Shown: positions 15,627 through 23,923 of the stretch, piece by piece
Numbering within the stretch: position 1 is the first letter of the stretch
How the letters are laid out: each line of letters starts with the position of its first letter
Notes under the pieces: generated by a model
Told to the model about the DNA's origin: nothing
Databases searched by the model: none
What the model saw: the letters and a program-made list of their open reading frames with translations, nothing else
Assembly (NCBI GenBank): GCA_949291125.1
Contig: CASEUJ010000004.1
Span: 1 to 32,629 of the forward strand
Reading direction: 5' to 3'
DNA from: an uncultured Ruminococcus sp.
Lineage (GTDB): Bacteria > Bacillota > Clostridia > Oscillospirales > Ruminococcaceae
DNA: 32,629 nt
Made by a program: the position numbers and the translations under genes

Positions 15627-16370
15627 ATGAAAACAAAAGTCACAACGTGTGAGATCGTGCTCGACGGCGAGATTGTTTCCTATACATTTACGCGAAAGCC
15701 TGTGAAAAATATCAATATGCGCATTCGACCCGATAGTGGGCTATCGGTGTCGGCGCCGTTTTCAGTGCCGATGCAGCAGATCGAGGATGTGCTCCGACAG
15801 AACCGCCTGAAGATCCTACACGCACTCCATCAATATGCACAGCAGAAGCGGGATCAGGTACAGCAATATCCTACGGAATACAAAAATGGTGAAACTGTTC
15901 TCTATCTAGGAAAACATTATACGCTGCAAGTGGCGTACAGCCGGACAGAGGGCGTAAAACTAGAACGGGAATGTTTGATGCTTTTGACGCATGATCCCAA
16001 TGATGCGGCAAGGCGAAAACGCATTTTTGATACATGGTGGAATGATACCTGTTCAAAGGCAGTGTGCAATCTGTGCCGTGCGGTCTATCCTATTTTTGCA
16101 GCACATGGTGTGAAATTTCCGATGATTCGTTTCCGGGCAATGGTATCACAGTGGGGAAATTGCCGCCCTGAGCGTGGAGTTCTAACTTTTAATACACGTC
16201 TGCTTGCTGCGCCGCTGCGCTGCATGGAATATGTGGTGATTCATGAATTTACGCATTTTCTCTATCCGAATCATTCATCGGCATTCTATCATTTTATTGC
16301 AGAAGAATTACCTGATTGGAAAAAGCTTCAGGAAACGCTGCAAAATGAGGTGGAAACGCGTGTTTTTTAG
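15627..16370 (+). CDS. YgjP-like zinc metallopeptidase (WLM/M48-related)
   Basis: 247 residues from ATG 15627, with AGGAAGG upstream. An earlier in-frame start would lie inside crcB. It has the YgjP/DUF45 pattern: a beta-rich N-terminal half (SYTFTRKPVKNINMRIRPD), then SQWGNCRPERGVLTFNTRLL at 174-193 and the zinc site HEFTH at 206-210 with third ligand His216 in YPNHS. No signal peptide, so it is cytoplasmic. Family function is poorly defined. The gene is translationally close to crcB but a functional link is not evident. Confidence 0.85.
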   Translation: MKTKVTTCEIVLDGEIVSYTFTRKPVKNINMRIRPDSGLSVSAPFSVPMQQIEDVLRQNRLKILHALHQYAQQKRDQVQQYPTEYKNGETVLYLGKHYTLQVAYSRTEGVKLERECLMLLTHDPNDAARRKRIFDTWWNDTCSKAVCNLCRAVYPIFAAHGVKFPMIRFRAMVSQWGNCRPERGVLTFNTRLLAAPLRCMEYVVIHEFTHFLYPNHSSAFYHFIAEELPDWKKLQETLQNEVETRVF

Positions 16371-16493
16371 CTATGAAAGATAAAATGGATGAAATTGAGA
16401 AGCGGTAACGCGAGAATTCCAACAATTTCACTAAATTACCATTTGCCAATTTGTATACAATGCATATAAATTCTACGCATTTTGAAAAAATAG

Positions 16494-16522
16494 TTGCAAT
16501 TTTTATATGATTATGCTAAAAT
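16494..16522 (+). promoter_or_regulatory. SigA promoter of the first GH9 gene
   Basis: TTGCAA (16494-16499), a 17-bp spacer and TAAAAT (16517-16522) with extended -10 TGC. Transcription would start near 16529, 80 nt before the ATG. A 10-bp palindrome TTGTATACAA at 16451-16460 lies about 35 bp upstream of the -35 box and could bind a regulator. The rest of 16371-16608 is AT-rich with no further gene. Confidence 0.7.
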
Positions 16523-16608
16523 AAACGTTAGGTAAAAAATCTACCGGAATGCGATCGGTCTGTCTTTTCAGAATGATCCGTTCTAAATCCACCGGAAGGA
16601 GTTCTTTT

Positions 16609-19600
16609 ATGAAAAAACACAAGTTCGGAAAGCGGTTGCTCGCCTGCGCTGTCAGTGCGGCAACGATTCTGACCGGCACAACCATATTGTCAGCCATGAC
16701 GAAAACAACAGGAGTGACGGCTTCTGCGGCGTCATATGACAATTATGCAAAGCTCTTGCAGTATTCGCTTTATTTCTATGATGCGAATATGTGCGGTGCA
16801 GATGTCGGGGAAACCTCACAGCTGGAGTGGCGCGATGACTGTCATACGGAAGACGCTGTAACTGGCGGCTTCCACGATGCAGGGGATCATGTTAAGTTTG
16901 GTTTGCCGGCAGGTTACTCCGCATCGACACTCGGATGGAGCTATTATGAATATAGCGATGCGTTTGATTCGCTGGGACAGACAAGCCATCTGAAGACGAT
17001 CACGGATCATTTTTGTCAGTATTTTAAGGATTGTACTACGCTGAGCGGCAATACGGTCACCAACTTCTGTTATCAGATCGGTGACGGCGATGCAGACCAT
17101 GCAGTATGGTGTGCGCCGGAAGTGCAGGATGCAAGCACACGTAAGGCATATTACACTACAAATGGCGCAAGTGATATTGCGGCTGCTTATGCAGCAGCGC
17201 TTGCGGTCAACTACATTAACTTTGGCAATCAGGAAGACCTGACATATGCAAAGGCGCTGTATGATTTTTCATTGCAGTATAACACCTGTGCGACAGATGG
17301 ACCGAATTCGTTCTATCAGTCGTATGATTATTATGACGATCAGGCATGGGCAGCAGGCTGGCTGTATTTGGCCACCAATGATAGTACCTATAAGACATTT
17401 CTTAATACCTTTATGAATGCTAATGGTCAAGGCGCATCCGGTAATTCTGGCTGTAAATGGGGCGTTTACAGTACCATGAGTTGGAACAACGTCAGCGCTG
17501 GTGCGGCGATCCTTCAGGCAGAGATCACCGGAAGCAACAGCGACTGGGCAAAGCTTGGTAACTATATGAGCGGTAAATGCACCAGCGAAAGCACATATTA
17601 TTGTGAAGCGTCCTGGGGCAGCTGTCGATATAACACGGCAATGCAGATGATGGCACTGGTAACGGCAGATCACTGCAGCTCGATCAATTATTCTTCCTGG
17701 GCAAAGAGCCAGATGGCCATGATCCTGGGTAACAACCCGATCAACACATGTTTTGTCACTGGGTTTGCGGATAATTCTGCAAAATACCCGCATCACCGTG
17801 CAGCATCTGGCTATGACAACTTTGACGATATGACTGATCAGATCGGCTTTGCAAGCGATGGTCATACCCTGATCGGTGCACTGGTTGGTGGTCCGTCGGA
17901 TTCCAACTTTACATACAAAGACTCGGTTAATGATTACGAGTCGAACGAAGTTGCGATCGACTATAATGCAACACTCGTTGGTGCAGCAGCAGCCCTGTAT
18001 GCAAGATATGGCACAGGCTCACTCGATTCTTCCATTGAAGGCGTTGGCTCGACAGTAACAACACCGGCAACAACAGAGGCAACGACAACAGTTTCTACAA
18101 CACTGGGAACCACCTCTGCAACCAATGCACCGGCAACAACAGCTTCGTCTTCCCGTGCAACTGCGGCAACAACACAGGCGACTACAGCTGTATCAAATAC
18201 AGGCGATACCATCTTGACACCTACCAATGGGACAGATACAGGTATAGACGGCACACTCTATAAATATGTGGAATTCACGCCGAACGGTGCAGATTCTGTT
18301 ACAGTAAACTTCAACGTTTCCTCTAACGACAAGACAGCCTCTGTCTCCTTCGGCTATTGGAATGGCAGTGAGTGGATTCAGTCTGACGACAATGTGTCCA
18401 TTTCTAATGGACAGGTAAGTGTAGACTTTACAGTTCCTGATGATGTATACAACACTGTGAAGTTCAGCGTATACTATCCGGGTGCAGATTCTGTGAACAT
18501 TACTCAGGTGGCGCTTCACAACGGAACAAGCTCGAATCCCACCACTACAACGATCAACAACGGTAACACCGGCAATACTGGTAGCGGTGACACAGTCCTG
18601 ACACCGACCAACGGCTCAGAAGTGGGTGAAGATGGCGCACTCTATAAGTATGTAGAATTCACACCTGGGGATGCTGACTCTGTAAATGTATATGTAAATG
18701 TTTCCTCGAACGACAAAACAGCTTCCGTATCCTTTGGCTACTGGAATGGCAGTGAGTGGGTTCAGTCCGACGACAATGTTTCTATTTCCAACGGTCAGCT
18801 GAGTGTAGATTTCAAAGTTCCGGATGATGTATATGACAAGGTGAAGTTTAGCGTATACTATCCAGGCGCGGATTCTGTAGATATTACTCAGGTAGTACTC
18901 CACAGCGGCAGCACATCTGTGGTTACAACTGTTACAACAGCAAGAACGACTTCCAATCATAACAATACGACGACCACGAAGACAACTACCGCAAACGGCA
19001 ACAGCGGCGACACTATTTTGACGCCCACCAATGGGACAGAAACTGGTATAGACGGCACGCTCTATAAATATGTAGAATTTGTGCCGGGCGGCGCTGCTTC
19101 CGCAACAGTATACTTTAACGTTTCCTCGAACGATAAAACAGCTTCCGTTTCCTTTGGCTATTGGAATGGCAGCGAATGGATCCAGTCTGACGACAATGTT
19201 TCCATTTCAAATGGCACAGCCAGTGCTGATTTCGTCATCCCCAGTGATGTATACGACAAAGTGAAGTTGAGCGTATACTATCCAGGTGCAGATTCTGTGG
19301 ACATTACCCAGGTGGTGCTCCACAGCAGCAGCACTGCTGTCACCACCACAACTGCCAACAGCAGCGGCGGCGACACCATTTTGACTCCGACCAATGGCTC
19401 GGAAGCGGGTGTTGACGGTACCATTTATAAGTACGTAGAATTCACACCGGGCGATGCGACCTCTGCAACTGTATACTTTACTGTATCCTCAAACGATAAA
19501 ACAGGCTCTGTTTCCTTTGGCTATTGGAACGGCAGTGAGTGGATTCAGGATGACCAGAGCGTACGCCTTAACGGCGGTGAGGTGAGCGTAGATTTCACCA

Positions 19601-20049
19601 TTCCGGATGATGTATACGACAAGGTGAAGTTCAGCGTATACTATCCGGGCGCAGATTCTGTGGATATCACACGAGTAGTACTCCATAGTGGCACAAGCTC
19701 GGATCCGAATCCGACTACGACTGCGGCAACAACTACCAGAGTGACCACAACGACACGTGCAACCACCACAACAACGCAGGCAACACAGCGCCCATCAACA
19801 ACAACAGCACAGCAGCAGTTTAGCGGTACGCTGTGCGGCGATATTAACCTTGACGGCGAAGTAACGCTGGCGGATAGCATCATGCTGAATAAGGCCGTTG
19901 TGAATATCATTGACCTGACCGGCACTGCAAGAGCAAACGCAGATGTCTGCTCGAATTCGTCGGATATCGACGGCAATGATGCAATGGTGCTGCTGCGATT
20001 TGTTGTACAGCTTGAGTCCAGCATTCCGACAACACTCAATGCATCTTAA
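16609..20049 (+). CDS. Cellulosomal GH9 endoglucanase with four repeated modules and dockerin
   Basis: 1146 residues from ATG 16609 (AAGGAG 7 nt upstream). Signal peptide is about 1-41 (ends TASAA). The GH9 catalytic domain, about 42-468, starts directly after it, with Asp90 and Asp93 in GGFHDAGDHVKF, the His-Arg motif HHR at 395-397 and proton donor Glu447 in NEVAIDYNA. A Thr-rich linker follows. Then four 107-residue modules at 532-638, 660-766, 800-906 and 921-1027 are separated by Thr/Asn/Ser linkers. A dockerin lies at about 1076-1136 (GDINLDGEVTLADSIMLNK; DIDGNDAMVLLRF). The enzyme should cleave beta-1,4-glucan outside the cell and attach to a scaffoldin cohesin. Lack of an N-terminal Ig or CBM and the YDNYAKLLQYSLYFYDA start suggest an endo-type GH9. 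Confidence 0.94.
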   Translation: MKKHKFGKRLLACAVSAATILTGTTILSAMTKTTGVTASAASYDNYAKLLQYSLYFYDANMCGADVGETSQLEWRDDCHTEDAVTGGFHDAGDHVKFGLPAGYSASTLGWSYYEYSDAFDSLGQTSHLKTITDHFCQYFKDCTTLSGNTVTNFCYQIGDGDADHAVWCAPEVQDASTRKAYYTTNGASDIAAAYAAALAVNYINFGNQEDLTYAKALYDFSLQYNTCATDGPNSFYQSYDYYDDQAWAAGWLYLATNDSTYKTFLNTFMNANGQGASGNSGCKWGVYSTMSWNNVSAGAAILQAEITGSNSDWAKLGNYMSGKCTSESTYYCEASWGSCRYNTAMQMMALVTADHCSSINYSSWAKSQMAMILGNNPINTCFVTGFADNSAKYPHHRAASGYDNFDDMTDQIGFASDGHTLIGALVGGPSDSNFTYKDSVNDYESNEVAIDYNATLVGAAAALYARYGTGSLDSSIEGVGSTVTTPATTEATTTVSTTLGTTSATNAPATTASSSRATAATTQATTAVSNTGDTILTPTNGTDTGIDGTLYKYVEFTPNGADSVTVNFNVSSNDKTASVSFGYWNGSEWIQSDDNVSISNGQVSVDFTVPDDVYNTVKFSVYYPGADSVNITQVALHNGTSSNPTTTTINNGNTGNTGSGDTVLTPTNGSEVGEDGALYKYVEFTPGDADSVNVYVNVSSNDKTASVSFGYWNGSEWVQSDDNVSISNGQLSVDFKVPDDVYDKVKFSVYYPGADSVDITQVVLHSGSTSVVTTVTTARTTSNHNNTTTTKTTTANGNSGDTILTPTNGTETGIDGTLYKYVEFVPGGAASATVYFNVSSNDKTASVSFGYWNGSEWIQSDDNVSISNGTASADFVIPSDVYDKVKLSVYYPGADSVDITQVVLHSSSTAVTTTTANSSGGDTILTPTNGSEAGVDGTIYKYVEFTPGDATSATVYFTVSSNDKTGSVSFGYWNGSEWIQDDQSVRLNGGEVSVDFTIPDDVYDKVKFSVYYPGADSVDITRVVLHSGTSSDPNPTTTAATTTRVTTTTRATTTTTQATQRPSTTTAQQQFSGTLCGDINLDGEVTLADSIMLNKAVVNIIDLTGTARANADVCSNSSDIDGNDAMVLLRFVVQLESSIPTTLNAS
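18202..18522 (+). repeat. Module repeat 1 of 4 in GH9 enzyme
   Basis: Encodes residues 532-638, GDTILTPTNGTDTGIDGTLY to ITQVALH. Predicted all-beta with exposed aromatics (YWNGSEW, YYPGADSV). The position after a catalytic domain and linker suggests a carbohydrate-binding module, but I do not recognise the CAZy family. Confidence 0.8.
18586..18906 (+). repeat. Module repeat 2 of 4 in GH9 enzyme
   Basis: Encodes residues 660-766. Conserved core SSNDKTASVSFGYWNGSEW is identical to repeat 1, while the start (EVGEDGALYKYVEF) and FTPGDADSVNVYVNV differ. Confidence 0.8.
19006..19326 (+). repeat. Module repeat 3 of 4 in GH9 enzyme
   Basis: Encodes residues 800-906. The opening TPTNGTETGIDGTLYKYVEF is closest to repeat 1. 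The segment NGTASADFVIPSDVYDKVKL is the most divergent part. Confidence 0.8.
19369..19689 (+). repeat. Module repeat 4 of 4 in GH9 enzyme
   Basis: Encodes residues 921-1027. It keeps FGYWNGSEWIQ and VYYPGADSVDIT but has DDQSVRLNGGEVSVDF in place of SDDNVSISNG, so the loop after the aromatic strand is the variable one. Confidence 0.8.
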
Positions 20050-20084
20050 GTGAATCATTGTCAGATCAGATCTGATTGACTGAG

Positions 20085-20135
20085 TTATGGGATGTCCCGA
20101 TGGGGAAGTCCCATAATTTTTTCGAAAATTATGGG
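20085..20135 (+). terminator. Terminator after first GH9, with overlapping alternative hairpin
   Basis: TTATGGGA (20085-20092) pairs with TCCCATAA (20109-20116) before six T, a normal rightward terminator. The second arm can instead pair downstream: CCCATAATTTT (20110-20120), loop TTCG, AAAATTATGGG (20125-20135), a perfect 11-bp stem. The two hairpins cannot form together. Confidence 0.8.
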
Positions 20136-20196
20136 CAAATAGCACAAAAACAAGGCAACTTGTTTAGTTGTTTTTACTGAAATTCGAAAAATCAGC

Positions 20197-20225
20197 TTTA
20201 CAAGAAAAACCACGTGTGCTATAAT
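20197..20225 (+). promoter_or_regulatory. SigA promoter of the second GH9 gene
   Basis: TTTACA (20197-20202), a 17-bp spacer and TATAAT (20220-20225) with extended -10 TGC. Start of transcription is expected near 20232, leaving about 300 nt before the ATG at 20531. Confidence 0.8.
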
Positions 20226-20231
20226 AAATGT

Positions 20232-20530
20232 GACGAGTAGGTGATACTGTTGTGAGGGGATTCTCTTCGGCAGTATCCGCGACGGTCGGTTTGCCGACAG
20301 GGAAGATCGTTATGAACAGGGGCTTTTTTGTCACTGTGAAAGGGCATTTTTGTAAGAAGTGCTGCGGCTTTTGTAGACGGGTTTGTGTCAGATCGGATGG
20401 ACATGCAGGCTGGGATATTTCCGGCGGGTGTGTCGAATTGCAGATCAGGTTTCTTGTTTGAAAGCTGGGCATTTTTTGTGGAGAGGCTCAAAAAATCCAT
20501 TATTTCTATTCTTTTCAAGGAGGACATTTT
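20232..20530 (+). other. Long 5' leader RNA of the second GH9 gene, unidentified
   Basis: It contains a hairpin GATACTG (20243-20249)/CAGTATC (20271-20277), and GTCGG (20285-20289)-TTTG-CCGAC (20294-20298). Three look-alike T tracts of the form GGGC(A)T5-6GT lie near 20319, 20342 and 20468. A possible 49-codon Cys-rich frame lies at 20312-20461. I compared it by eye with SAM, c-di-GMP, THF, fluoride and T-box patterns and found no match. AAGGAGGA ends the leader. Confidence 0.5.
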
Positions 20531-23500
20531 ATGCTGAAGAAAAAACTCGGCAAGAAGATTGCTGCGTTGGCTTCTGCTGCTGTGATGGCGGTGACAGCGT
20601 CTGCGACAGGCATGGCTGCGATCACTTCACTGTCTGCATCCGCAAGCACAGAAACCGGCGAAGGCACCTTCGAGAACGGCAAGGCACTGCCGTGGCACAT
20701 CTGTGAAAGTGCAACCGCTTCCATGAAGTTCGATATCACAGATGGCATCTATGCCGTATACCTCGAGAAGGTCGGCGGTGTTGGTCAGGGCGGTGAAGGA
20801 CGCTGGGACTGCCAGTTCCGTCACAGAAATCTGACAATTGAAGAGGGTCATAAGTATCGTCTGACATATAGTGTCAACCCGTCTGTATCGGGTACATTCT
20901 ATTCGAAGATCGGTGATATGACTGATGACGATTATGAAGTATGGCACATGAACGGTCAGCCGCTGAACATGTCGTATACACCGAACATCGGACTTGATGA
21001 GCTGGAATCTCAGCTGAGAAGTGCTTCCGCGAATGGTGCAGAAGTTCCATATTATGTGGGCTGGGATGCATGGAAGAGCGTAACCGTTCCGGCAAATCAG
21101 TGGTCCACTTATGCGTATGAATTCACTGCAACTGAAACAAATAGTGACCATGTCACAACGGCTACTGGTGAGTGGACATTCCACCTTGGCGGTACGACTC
21201 CGCAATACAACCAGAGCTTTGAGTGCTTCCCGGATGGTACAATCGTGCTGTTCGACAACTTGATGCTGATCGATGTAACTGACAGCAATACCGACTATGT
21301 AGAAGAAGCTGAGTATGTAGAAACTGGCGTTGAGCTGAACCAGGTTGGTTATTATCCGAATGCAAAGAAGCTTGCAACTCTGGTAGTGGAACAGGGCGAT
21401 ACCACACAGTATGACTATGAGATCAAGGATGCTTCCGGCTCTGTTGTATATAGTGGTACAACCGACGGCAACGTGATCTATGACGAAGCAGCTTGGAACT
21501 ACAACCAGGTGATCGATTTTACGGACTTTACTACTGAGGGTACAGATTATACCCTGACTGTAAACGGTAAGACTTCATTGCCGTTTGATATTAATCAGAA
21601 TCTGTATCAGACCTATTACAGTGAGGGCTTGCTGACATATGCACTGAACTACTTCTACCAGAACCGTTCTGGTGTGGAAACGTTGGATCAGTACATTCCG
21701 TCTCCGCAGACACAGGAAGGAAGCGGCGCGACACTCGGTCGTAAGGACTGCCACAACCCGGATACAGCTTATATCGCAGATGAGTGGGTATACATCTACT
21801 CTTCTCTGCCAACCTATACACAGGATATTGACCTGACCGGTGGTTGGTATGACGCGGGTGACTATGGTAAGTACGTTGTAAACGGCGGTATCTCACTGTG
21901 GACACTCATGAATATGTATGAGAGATCGCTCATGGTCGGTAAGGGCGACAAGTGGGCAGATGGCTCTGGTACCATGGTACTGCCTGAAGCAGGTAATGGT
22001 ATTCCGGATATCCTCGACGAGTGTAAGGTTGAGCTCGACTTCTTCATGAAGATGCAGCGCAGCGATGGCATGGTATACCACAAGATGCACGACTATAAGT
22101 GGACTGGTCTGGCAGTTGCTCCGTATGAGCAGGATGATGAGAACCCGCTGAAGAGTGATGGTTCACTGCGCCCGATGCGCATCGTAAAGCCGGTAACACT
22201 GGCAGCTACACTGAACTTTGCAGCTTCTCTCGCACAGGCATCCCGTCTGTTTGAAGATTATGATGCAACTTACGCATCCACACTGTTGACAGAGGCGAAG
22301 GAATCTTATCAGGCAGCAGTAGATAACTATGTACCGTTTAGCGAAGTTGGCTTTACTGATACTGGCGTATATGCTCCGCTGGATCAGAACAAGGGCGGTG
22401 GCCCGTATGGTGACTCGGAAGTCAGCGATGAATACTACTGGGCAGCTTGCGAACTCTATATCACCACTGGTGATTCCTACTACTATGATGAACTGAAGAA
22501 GTACGGCACAAACGCTTATGGCGTGGACAACGCTGCTGCATTTGAAATCTCCACGACTCTGGTCGGCGGTGAAAACGAAGGTACATGCTCGCTCTTTACA
22601 TGGGGCACTCTGAACAGCGTTGGTTCGATTTCGCTGTATGTAAACTCTGCTGAGATGCTTGAAAAGGGTCTTCTGAGCCAGAGTGAAGTTGACATGCTGA
22701 AGGATCAGGTTGTCAACGCAGCAGACTACTTCCTGGATGTACAGTCTGAATCTGCATATTCGACTCCGTATCGTGGCATGACTTATGACGCAGACGTATG
22801 GTCTTACGACTACAATGGCTCGAACGGCGGTACCGGTAGCATGACCTCTGAACAGCTCGAAGGCGGTTATGAGTGGGGTTCGAACTCCATGGTTATTAAC
22901 AACACCATCGCAATGGCTCTGGCTTATGACGAAACACAGGATGTCAAGTACATCGACGGTGTTACTACGGCTTTTGACTACCTGATGGGTCGCAACTGCA
23001 TCGAGCAGTCCTTTGTAACTGGTTACGGCGAACACTCTACCGCTTATCCGCACCACAGATGGTGGTCTGGTCAGCTGGATAGCGAAGAATTCCCGTATGC
23101 TCCGTACGGTGTTCTTTCTGGTGGTCAGAACTCCAACATGAATGACCCGATGGTTCAGGGTCAAGGTTACAAGATCGGTGAAATTGCACCGATGGCTTGC
23201 TATCTCGATAACGTAGAAGCTTGGTCTGTAAACGAATGTACCATCAACTGGAACTCGCCGCTCTGCTGGGTTGTATCCTTCATCGATGACGAAGCTCCGA
23301 ACATTCCGGATCGTGACGGTTCGTCTACAACTCCGGTTACCACAGCTCCATCTGATGATACAACAACTACTACTGATGCAGACAGCACGACAACTGCTGA
23401 TCCAGACAGCACAACAACTGCTGATCCTGACAACACAACAACTGTTGATCCGGATAGCACAACTACAGCTGATCCTGATTCTACAACGACCACAGTAAGC

Positions 23501-23737
23501 GGAACTGTTGATCCGAATGGTGGTCTGTTGGGTGACGTAAACCTTGATGGTAATGTCAACATGTCTGATAGCGTTTTGCTGAACAAGTACACTGTAAACG
23601 CAGTTGACTTCGTTGCACAGCAGGAGGCAAATGCAAACTGCTTCGATGATGGCACAAACAACATTGATGGTAACGACGCAATGTCTCTGCTGAAGTTCCA
23701 GGTACAGATCCTGAGCGCTCTGCCGGAAACTCCATAA
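20531..23737 (+). CDS. Cellulosomal GH9 cellulase, CbhA/CelK-like, with CBM4-like, Ig-like and dockerin domains
   Basis: 1068 residues with AAGGAGGA before the ATG. Signal peptide about 1-38 (SLSASAS). Domains in order: CBM4/9-like module about 43-250 (GEGTFENGKALPWHI start, VLFDNLMLIDV end); CelD_N Ig-like about 265-355 (VELNQVGYYPNAKKLATLV); GH9 about 357-918; Asp/Thr repeat linker 949-988; dockerin about 1000-1062. Catalytic residues: Asp441 and Asp444 in GGWYDAGDYGKYV, HHR at 841-843, and acid Glu902 in WSVNECTINWN. The CBM4-Ig-GH9 order is that of CbhA/CelK cellobiohydrolases, so a processive exo or mixed mode is likely but unproven. The codons look more strongly biased than those of nearby housekeeping genes, suggesting high expression. 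It has its own promoter and terminator. Confidence 0.95.
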   Translation: MLKKKLGKKIAALASAAVMAVTASATGMAAITSLSASASTETGEGTFENGKALPWHICESATASMKFDITDGIYAVYLEKVGGVGQGGEGRWDCQFRHRNLTIEEGHKYRLTYSVNPSVSGTFYSKIGDMTDDDYEVWHMNGQPLNMSYTPNIGLDELESQLRSASANGAEVPYYVGWDAWKSVTVPANQWSTYAYEFTATETNSDHVTTATGEWTFHLGGTTPQYNQSFECFPDGTIVLFDNLMLIDVTDSNTDYVEEAEYVETGVELNQVGYYPNAKKLATLVVEQGDTTQYDYEIKDASGSVVYSGTTDGNVIYDEAAWNYNQVIDFTDFTTEGTDYTLTVNGKTSLPFDINQNLYQTYYSEGLLTYALNYFYQNRSGVETLDQYIPSPQTQEGSGATLGRKDCHNPDTAYIADEWVYIYSSLPTYTQDIDLTGGWYDAGDYGKYVVNGGISLWTLMNMYERSLMVGKGDKWADGSGTMVLPEAGNGIPDILDECKVELDFFMKMQRSDGMVYHKMHDYKWTGLAVAPYEQDDENPLKSDGSLRPMRIVKPVTLAATLNFAASLAQASRLFEDYDATYASTLLTEAKESYQAAVDNYVPFSEVGFTDTGVYAPLDQNKGGGPYGDSEVSDEYYWAACELYITTGDSYYYDELKKYGTNAYGVDNAAAFEISTTLVGGENEGTCSLFTWGTLNSVGSISLYVNSAEMLEKGLLSQSEVDMLKDQVVNAADYFLDVQSESAYSTPYRGMTYDADVWSYDYNGSNGGTGSMTSEQLEGGYEWGSNSMVINNTIAMALAYDETQDVKYIDGVTTAFDYLMGRNCIEQSFVTGYGEHSTAYPHHRWWSGQLDSEEFPYAPYGVLSGGQNSNMNDPMVQGQGYKIGEIAPMACYLDNVEAWSVNECTINWNSPLCWVVSFIDDEAPNIPDRDGSSTTPVTTAPSDDTTTTTDADSTTTADPDSTTTADPDNTTTVDPDSTTTADPDSTTTTVSGTVDPNGGLLGDVNLDGNVNMSDSVLLNKYTVNAVDFVAQQEANANCFDDGTNNIDGNDAMSLLKFQVQILSALPETP
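23375..23494 (+). repeat. Five 8-residue DPDSTTTA linker repeats
   Basis: Residues 949-988 consist of five units DADSTTTA, DPDSTTTA, DPDNTTTV, DPDSTTTA, DPDSTTTT between GH9 and dockerin. The acidic Pro-Thr linker is probably extended and possibly glycosylated. 24-bp units could allow length change by slippage. Confidence 0.9.
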
Positions 23738-23799
23738 GGAAATATTATGATTTTCATGTGATTGCATAAATATAATGCATTCATAGAGAGCAAAAAAGG

Positions 23800-23838
23800 A
23801 TGCCGCAGCTCACTAGAAGGGCTGTGGCATTCTTTTTT
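23800..23838 (+). terminator. Terminator of the second GH9 gene
   Basis: ATGCCGCAGC (23800-23809) pairs with GCTGTGGCAT (23821-23830) with one G-U, loop 11 nt, followed by TCTTTTTT. Confidence 0.9.
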
Positions 23839-23866
23839 GGATCTAAAAAGAAAAATGCGATTTTTC

Positions 23867-23895
23867 TTGACAAATGATGTTTTATGCAGTATAAT
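23867..23895 (+). promoter_or_regulatory. Consensus SigA promoter for metK
   Basis: TTGACA (23867-23872), a 17-bp spacer and TATAAT (23890-23895); exact consensus boxes. The riboswitch starts about 30 bp downstream. Confidence 0.92.
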
Positions 23896-23923
23896 AAAAG
23901 AAAGCGTCATACGCTAATCTTAT

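Noticed and set aside
20252-20461. Longer GTG-initiated version (69 codons) of the Cys-rich leader frame
   Set aside because: No ribosome binding site precedes the GTG, and the start lies inside a hairpin loop. The ATG at 20312 is the better candidate if the frame is used at all.
23375-23494. CRISPR-like short tandem repeats
   Set aside because: The units are in frame, 24 bp, contiguous without spacers, and encode the DPDSTTTA linker.
22163-23767. Long open frame (534 codons) on the minus strand opposite the second GH9 gene
   Set aside because: It is a shadow of the strongly codon-biased cellulase frame. It has low-complexity Ile/Arg/Ser/Cys runs, no recognisable domain and no ribosome binding site.
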